DNA of 64,000 bases from assembly GCA_018267545.1 (NCBI GenBank), contig JAFDYG010000452.1, forward strand, positions 47,308-111,307, given 5' to 3'. Below are positions 59,659 to 64,000 of the stretch, in pieces. The stretch is from Bacteroidota bacterium. Its GTDB lineage: Bacteria; Bacteroidota; Bacteroidia; Chitinophagales; Chitinophagaceae. The notes under the pieces are model-generated. The model ran no database searches. It worked only from the letters and a program-made list of their open reading frames with translations, and was not told the origin of the DNA. The translations under genes and the position numbers were made by a program. Every line of letters starts with the position of its first letter. Position 1 is the first letter of the stretch.

Positions 59659-59796
59659 TGACAACCCACAACCCGACAGACGCGCTCACCCGTGATCCGC
59701 CGTGCCCTGCGTCTACCCCGCAGTCCGTCCCCACGGCTTGTGCCTTCATCCACTCCTCATCACTTTACGTCCTGAAGAATCCGTTCAATCCGTTCG

Positions 59797-59818
59797 TTTG
59801 CTATTTTACGTTAGCAAA
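59797..59818. repeat. inverted repeat TTTGCTA/TAGCAAA before the first AraC gene
   Basis: Seven-base arms at 59797-59803 and 59812-59818 around eight bases, in the 222-base gap between mutS and the AraC-family gene. Its arms resemble the repeat at 4959-4981 (TTTTGCTAA/TTAGCAAAA). The rest of the gap shows nothing recognisable. Confidence 0.4.
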
Positions 59819-59880
59819 GGGGACGACCTCCCCCCACAGACCCAAAACTCCCGGGTAGCAGCTATTCATACGGTTGTCCC

Positions 59881-60882
59881 ATGATCAAATACGCATATCT
59901 ACTAACCGACTTTACACGCTGGCTCAATCAATTTAGCCGGCAATTGCAAATTCCGTTAAAGAATGGAATATTATCCCTCCCCCGTGAGCTGGGCGAAGGC
60001 ACTCTCGAAACCCTCCGGCTCCCGGACGGCGTTTCCTGCCTCGTCTTGAATTTCTCCCTCTCCGATGACCTCCAGCTGCTCAGCGAAGGAAGTCCATCCT
60101 CGCCCGCAGGACTCACCCTGTTTTTCAACCAGGTGAAAACCAGCGAGCTCTACGTCGTCAGGGACAACGGCTCCCCCGTTTCGGAAAAGAGTTCCCAACG
60201 AGGCACCATCCTGCTTTCCTCCACCGGCCACCAGCAGGAAACCATCTTCCCCCGTAATTCACGGATCAAAGCGGTCGGTCTCCATTTCCCTCCTTCCTTT
60301 CTCCGCTATCACGTCCGTAAAGACATTCTCGCGGACCTGTTCCAATACGCGGAACAACAAACCGGCTATAGCGAACCTATCCCTTTTGAATGCCGGCAAT
60401 TCCTGGAAGATATCTTCAACGCAGATCCCACTTCCCCGCTCCATCATTTGCTTCTCCAAAACAGAGCGCTCCAGCTGACTGAAAAATTCCTCTCCTCCTT
60501 CCTCTCCCGCTCCACTGTAATTATGTCCGAAGGAAAAACCTGGGCAAAAGGTCGTGAAAAAGACCTGGAGGCTTTAAAAAGCATTGTCCGGATCCTCAGT
60601 GATAATCAGCTGAGTAAATTCCCAAGCATCGAAGCCCTCTCCAAGACCGCCATGATGAGCTCCACCAAGCTCAAAAGCCGCTTCAAGCAGATCTATGGAA
60701 TGAAGCTGTATGAATTCTACAACCGCCACCGCCTCGAACAAGCCAAGGAAATGCTAAAAACCGGGAATTATTCGGTGAAACAGGTGGGTGTCAACATTGG
60801 ATTCTCAAACCTTAGTAACTTCGCTAAAGCATTTAAGAAAGAATTTGGCGTACTCCCTAAAGAGGTTCTGAAGAATAAATAA
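59881..60882 (+). CDS. AraC-family transcriptional regulator (first of two paralogues)
   Basis: A 333-residue protein. The C-terminal 100 residues are the AraC/XylS double helix-turn-helix: FPSIEALSKTAMMSSTKLKSRFKQIYGMKLYEFYN, HRLEQAKEMLKTGNYSVKQV and GVNIGFSNLSNFAKAFKKEFGVLP. The N-terminal 200 residues (YLLTDFTRWLNQFSRQLQ, PRELGEGTLETLRLPDGV) are not a recognised ligand domain but match the next gene, so the two are tandem paralogues. Target genes unknown. Confidence 0.87.
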   Translation: MIKYAYLLTDFTRWLNQFSRQLQIPLKNGILSLPRELGEGTLETLRLPDGVSCLVLNFSLSDDLQLLSEGSPSSPAGLTLFFNQVKTSELYVVRDNGSPVSEKSSQRGTILLSSTGHQQETIFPRNSRIKAVGLHFPPSFLRYHVRKDILADLFQYAEQQTGYSEPIPFECRQFLEDIFNADPTSPLHHLLLQNRALQLTEKFLSSFLSRSTVIMSEGKTWAKGREKDLEALKSIVRILSDNQLSKFPSIEALSKTAMMSSTKLKSRFKQIYGMKLYEFYNRHRLEQAKEMLKTGNYSVKQVGVNIGFSNLSNFAKAFKKEFGVLPKEVLKNK

Positions 60883-60989
60883 GTGTATTGTTTGAGCTTT
60901 CTCTACTTATTGCCCCTGAAAGTTTTGTTAAATAGCCTTTACAGCTATTGAAACGCTTATTCTAGCCTGCCTTCTACAGTTATTTGTCC

Positions 60990-60997
60990 TAATTTTG
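60990..60997 (+). promoter_or_regulatory. candidate promoter -7 box TAATTTTG for the second AraC gene
   Basis: Perfect TAnnTTTG 150 bases before the start codon, with no well-placed TTG. The long leader that follows holds two hairpins. Confidence 0.4.
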
Positions 60998-61072
60998 CCC
61001 TTTTGCTTAGCCTCTATCTGTCCCCCGCTCCCTAACCACGACTAAATGCCATAGAGTTAGATATTAGTGAAT

Positions 61073-61119
61073 TGTGCCTTCGGCAACAAACCGAAGACAC
61101 AGGCCGGCTCCGTCCGGTC
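61073..61119 (+). repeat. two adjacent hairpins in the leader of the second AraC gene
   Basis: TGTG/CACA and CTTCGG/CCGAAG (61073-61101) form one stem with a single unpaired base each side and a seven-base loop; GGCCGG/CCGGTC (61102-61119) forms a second stem with a six-base loop. They lie 28 bases before the start codon and could shape translation of the regulator. Confidence 0.45.
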
Positions 61120-61147
61120 AAAGTAAAAAGTGTAAAAACAGGTGAAT

Positions 61148-62128
61148 ATGGTTATGTACTCATTTCAATTGGAGAATTTTGAAAAATGGCTGGCCGACTT
61201 CGCTGTCAAGCTGAATACCTCGGTCAACGATCGTGTGCTTACTATCCCCTCTAACTTAGGGTCGGGTACCATCCTGGCTCAAAACGTCAATCCGCAGTTT
61301 TCCTATGCGGTAATGAATTTCAAGCTCGATAGCGACCTCGAACTCTTTCGCGAGTCCGGTGCCCAGGGCTTTGTCGTTTCATTCAACCTCGTCGAAGTAC
61401 AGAAGGAACTATTAGTAGGACACCGTCAGCACGTCGTCACAGACAAACGTCCCTACCGGAACGATATCTTCCTTACCGATGCCCGGGACAATGCCTTCCT
61501 GAAAATTTCAGCCGGCAGCACGGTCAAAAGATTGCTCATCTTCTGCTCTCATGACCTGGCCAGGCAATACCTCTCTCCCGAAATCTTCGAGAAATTGGTC
61601 ACCTTCGCCAACGAGAACAGCAGCACGGAGAGTCCGTTGTTTATCAACCTCTCCCACCGGACCATGCTCAAAGAATTGTTCGAGATCAAGGAAAACGACC
61701 CCGTCAGTCAAATCAGAAGACTATCGGCGATCATCCACCTGATCGAAAAGCTGCTTCACTCTTTCCTCCGCCAGGAACAAGCCGCCCTGCCGCGTACCGT
61801 CAAGAAGAACGACCTGGAAAGCATGCAGCACGTCGAACAAATCCTCAGCAGCCGCCTCGAAGGCTTTCCTTCCCTCGAGTCCCTTGCGCAGGAAGTATTC
61901 ATGAGCACCAGCAAACTAAAGAACCTTTTCAAACAGGTATACGGACATACCCTGTACGACTATTATAACAAAAGCCGTCTGCAACGAGCCAAGGACCTGC
62001 TTATCACGGGCCAGTGCAGTATCAAGCAAGCCGGCAGCGAGATCGGGTTTTCCAATCTCAGCCACTTTGCCAAGGCATTTAAAAAGGAGTTCGGCATTCT
62101 TCCAAGGGATTTGGTAAAAGGCAGATAA
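61148..62128 (+). CDS. AraC-family transcriptional regulator (second of two paralogues)
   Basis: A 326-residue protein from the ATG at 61148 (GTG at 61142 and ATG at 61154 are alternatives). The C-terminus has the double helix-turn-helix FPSLESLAQEVFMSTSKLKNLFKQVYGHTLYDYYN, SRLQRAKDLLITGQCSIKQA and GSEIGFSNLSHFAKAFKKEFGILP. The N-terminal part (FQLENFEKWLADFAVKLN, NLGSGTILAQNV) aligns by eye with the upstream paralogue, including a Lys/Asp-rich Phe core. Distinct leader hairpins suggest separate control. Target unknown. Confidence 0.87.
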   Translation: MVMYSFQLENFEKWLADFAVKLNTSVNDRVLTIPSNLGSGTILAQNVNPQFSYAVMNFKLDSDLELFRESGAQGFVVSFNLVEVQKELLVGHRQHVVTDKRPYRNDIFLTDARDNAFLKISAGSTVKRLLIFCSHDLARQYLSPEIFEKLVTFANENSSTESPLFINLSHRTMLKELFEIKENDPVSQIRRLSAIIHLIEKLLHSFLRQEQAALPRTVKKNDLESMQHVEQILSSRLEGFPSLESLAQEVFMSTSKLKNLFKQVYGHTLYDYYNKSRLQRAKDLLITGQCSIKQAGSEIGFSNLSHFAKAFKKEFGILPRDLVKGR

Positions 62129-62185
62129 ATCCTTCAGGAGGCATATTCCTGACCTACAGAGGTACTACAAGCGGTATATATATAA

Positions 62186-62193
62186 TACCTTTG
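62186..62193 (+). promoter_or_regulatory. candidate promoter -7 box TACCTTTG
   Basis: Perfect TAnnTTTG between the AraC gene and the hairpin cluster, with no gene downstream on the plus strand before the 18-base terminator hairpin at 62264. It could start a short RNA of about 110 bases; no -33 element was seen. Confidence 0.3.
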
Positions 62194-62263
62194 TGATACC
62201 TGTACGCAAGCCCGTTTTTGGTCCAACATCCTCGATCAAATTTTCATTCATTCATCAGGACAA

Positions 62264-62309
62264 AAGAATAAGGGCCACCTAAACCAAAAAATAGGTGGCC
62301 CTTATTCTT
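62264..62309. terminator. 18-base perfect hairpin, probable bidirectional terminator
   Basis: AAGAATAAGGGCCACCTA (62264-62281) pairs perfectly with 62292-62309 around an A-rich ten-base loop. It lies between the converging AraC and FGGY kinase genes. The AT-rich outer arms give T-rich ends in both directions. Confidence 0.65.
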
Positions 62310-62318
62310 ATTATACGT

Positions 62319-62364
62319 CCGGCAAAGAAACTTTGCCGGGGAACGCCCATCTCCGATGGGCGTT
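62319..62364. repeat. two perfect short-loop hairpins next to the kinase stop codon
   Basis: CCGGCAAAG-AAA-CTTTGCCGG (62319-62339) and AACGCCCATC-TCC-GATGGGCGTT (62342-62364) have nine- and ten-base perfect stems with three-base loops. Together with the 18-base hairpin they form three perfect hairpins in 100 bases. No T-run follows them, so they may be REP-like elements or an mRNA 3'-end stabiliser. Confidence 0.6.
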
Positions 62365-62369
62365 ATTAT

Positions 62370-63845
62370 TTACATCAAATCCTTCAATCGACTATACAGC
62401 TCGATAAACACTTGATAATTTCTTTTATACACCGCATGCCTCCCCGCATCGGGCTCATAGCTCTCCAACACCTTTACGAGCTTGCCCGTATCCTCCAATT
62501 CGCTTACCATACCGAGCGAATAAAAACCCATCATCGCAGCCCCGATCGCCGATGCATCCGCTATACCGGTTACATATACCTGCTTATTAAAAACGTCCGC
62601 CGCCATCTGCAGCCATCCCTTGCTCCGGGTAAATCCCCCGCTCGCGTAAATATGCTGTATCGAACCCAGGGTTTCCTCCAGGGAAGCCCCTACCTGGCAT
62701 AAGGAATAGCTAATACCTTCCAGTATCGACCGCATAAAATGAGGCTGCCCATGCGTCGACTGAACGCCGAAAAATACGCCTTTTGCATTGGCATCCCACA
62801 CCGGCGCACGTTCTCCCCGTAGATAGGGCAAAAATACCAGCCCCTCACAACCCGGTGGAGCCTGCTCCGCCGCCGCCATCCAATGCTCCAGCCCTTCCCC
62901 TCTTTGGCCCTGGACTCCATCCATATACCACTGCAGCACATTTCCCCCATTATTTGTCGCTCCCCCGCACACGTAGTGTTTGTCCGTCAGGATATAGCTG
63001 AATATCCGCTCCCGTACATCGTATTCCGGCGCCGGCGCCGTCATCCGTATCGCCCCGCTGGTCCCGATCGTCAAAGCCGTTTCTCCCGTTCGTATGGCGC
63101 CGCTCCCAAGGTTCGCCAGACACCCATCGCTGCCGCCGATGATAAAAGGTAGTCCTTCCGTCAGTCCCAGGATACCCCTGAATTCCTGCGCCAGGGGCTT
63201 CCGTACCGAATACGTTGAGGAAACCAGCTCAGACAGCTGCCCCGCCCTAATCCCCGCCAATTCCAGCGACTCGTCAAACCAGTTGAAAGTCCGGATGTCC
63301 AACAGCCCCGTAGCAGAAGCCACGGAGTGGTCGAGACGGTATTCACCAAGCAGACGCCACCAGATATATTCTTTGATGGAGATAAATTTCGCCGCCTTCC
63401 CGAACAAATCCGGCTGCTCCGCCTTCAACCATAATAGCTTGCAAAGAGGAGACATCGCATGGATGGGGGTACCCGTCTGCCGGTAGATCCGGCGGCCCGC
63501 CGCACTTTGTTTCAAGGTTTCCGCATATGCCGCCGGCCGCAGGTCGGCCCATGTCATGGCCCTGGTCAGCGGCTTACCTCCCGCATCGACAACGATCAGG
63601 CTGTGCATCGCGCAGCTAAAGCTGACACCGGCAGGTTCCGGAAAAGACGAGGTCTTCTCCCGAACTTCCCGCAAAACGGAAACCACCGCCGCTAGCAGCG
63701 TCTCCGGGTCCAGCTCATGCTGTCCCGGCACTTCTGAAACGATAGAATAGGAAACTCCGGCACTGCCCAGCACGATCCCCTCGTCCGTAAAAGCCACGGC
63801 CTTGGTATTGGTGGTGCCGATGTCAATGCCGATGATGTAGCGCAT
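62370..63845 (-). CDS. FGGY-family carbohydrate kinase, gluconokinase-like
   Basis: A 491-residue kinase. The N-terminal phosphate-binding motif is IIGIDIGTTNTKAVAFTDEG, followed by SCAMHSL, TWADLRPAAYAETL near residue 115 and KFISIKEYIWWRL near 165. The second half has IIGGSDGCLANLGSGAI (catalytic Asp near residue 245), the FGGY signature region with GLVFLPYLRGERAPVWDANA near 340 and YASGGFTRSKGWLQMAADVF near 405. The pattern fits gluconokinase rather than glycerol or xylulose kinase, though xylulokinase cannot be excluded. The cysteine desulfurase gene upstream ends 8 bases before its start. Confidence 0.88.
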   Translation of the reverse strand: MRYIIGIDIGTTNTKAVAFTDEGIVLGSAGVSYSIVSEVPGQHELDPETLLAAVVSVLREVREKTSSFPEPAGVSFSCAMHSLIVVDAGGKPLTRAMTWADLRPAAYAETLKQSAAGRRIYRQTGTPIHAMSPLCKLLWLKAEQPDLFGKAAKFISIKEYIWWRLLGEYRLDHSVASATGLLDIRTFNWFDESLELAGIRAGQLSELVSSTYSVRKPLAQEFRGILGLTEGLPFIIGGSDGCLANLGSGAIRTGETALTIGTSGAIRMTAPAPEYDVRERIFSYILTDKHYVCGGATNNGGNVLQWYMDGVQGQRGEGLEHWMAAAEQAPPGCEGLVFLPYLRGERAPVWDANAKGVFFGVQSTHGQPHFMRSILEGISYSLCQVGASLEETLGSIQHIYASGGFTRSKGWLQMAADVFNKQVYVTGIADASAIGAAMMGFYSLGMVSELEDTGKLVKVLESYEPDAGRHAVYKRNYQVFIELYSRLKDLM

Positions 63846-63853
63846 CAGGAAGC

Positions 63854-64000
63854 TTATATCAACTCTTTCAGCTTGCTTACCACAAAATCTACTTCCTCAC
63901 GAGTATTATGCTTAGCAAAAGAGAAGCGCACCGTTACCTGGTTGGGGTTGTTGTTGATGGCACGAATCACGTGTGACCCCTGTTCGGCGCCGCTGGTACA
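63854..64000 (-). CDS. cysteine desulfurase (NifS/IscS type), C-terminal part
   Basis: Partial: the minus-strand frame is open to the window edge and gives 48 C-terminal residues. They start CTSGAEQGSHVIRAINNN and continue QVTVRFSFAKHNTREEVDFV, ending in KLKELI. This matches the C-terminal small domain of class V aminotransferase-fold cysteine desulfurases, where CxSG(A) ends the mobile Cys loop and VR-S-N-T-EE follows. The rest, with the PLP lysine, lies outside. It ends 8 bases before the FGGY kinase gene in the same direction. Confidence 0.82.
   Translation of the reverse strand, partial: CTSGAEQGSHVIRAINNNPNQVTVRFSFAKHNTREEVDFVVSKLKELI

Noticed and set aside
59659-59796. possible tRNA-like or RNA gene after mutS
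   Set aside because: No cloverleaf or terminator could be drawn; nothing recognisable beyond one short inverted repeat to the right.

Overview
The window reads as chromosome from a member of the Bacteroidota, most likely a Chitinophagales (Chitinophagaceae-type) soil bacterium. The evidence is promoters of the Bacteroidota type (TTG, about 17-20 nt, TAnnTTTG) in front of many genes, a TonB-dependent-type outer-membrane barrel, secreted glycoside hydrolases with Bacteroidota-style leaders, the UxuA route for glucuronate, and moderately high GC in genes with AT-rich gaps. The genus is inference. No rRNA, tRNA, CRISPR array, insertion sequence or prophage was seen. Both ends cut a gene: a DnaE-type polymerase on the left and a cysteine desulfurase on the right.

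Layout. 1-3.5 kb: damage-tolerance operon (DnaE-type polymerase, Y-family polymerase, unknown protein, SRAP/HMCES-type protein), then an AlkD-like protein and a DUF92 membrane protein. 4.9-5.6 kb: gene-free stretch with two promoter-plus-terminator units that look like small RNA genes. 6.3-14.7 kb: a tight ten-gene minus-strand operon for an activated sugar acid (GT-B-like protein, SpsF-like cytidylyltransferase, split transketolase, class III aminotransferase, SDR, KdsC-like phosphatase, NeuB-like synthase, membrane hydroxylase, SMR transporter).

16.2-39.9 kb: a glucuronoxylan-degradation region: outer-membrane barrel, CE15 glucuronoyl esterase, two GH3 enzymes, mannonate dehydratase UxuA, a SASA-type esterase homologue, GH67 alpha-glucuronidase, an SDR, a GH115-like protein, a serpin and three peptidases. 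A LacI-family regulator sits in the middle, and four near-identical LacI-type operators lie in front of the main transcription units, so this looks like one regulon. The CE15 enzyme would cut lignin-glucuronoyl esters, GH67 would release (4-O-methyl)glucuronate, GH3 enzymes would release xylose or glucose, and UxuA plus perhaps the SDR would handle hexuronate. No SusC/SusD pair and no endoxylanase is in the window. Two members (the GH115-like and the SASA-type protein) have lost recognised catalytic blocks.

39.8-64 kb: a DUF5009-type membrane acyltransferase, a divergent GAPDH, two tandem receiver domains without the phospho-acceptor Asp, a GntR/MFS pair, an ECF sigma factor next to a membrane protein joining an anti-sigma-like cytoplasmic part to an HtrA-type protease, then mostly housekeeping genes (lipB, RluD-type synthase, def, ruvX, ubiA-type, TrmH-type, mutS) with a PIN/DUF6364 toxin-antitoxin pair inserted, two tandem AraC paralogues, a cluster of perfect hairpins, and an FGGY kinase.
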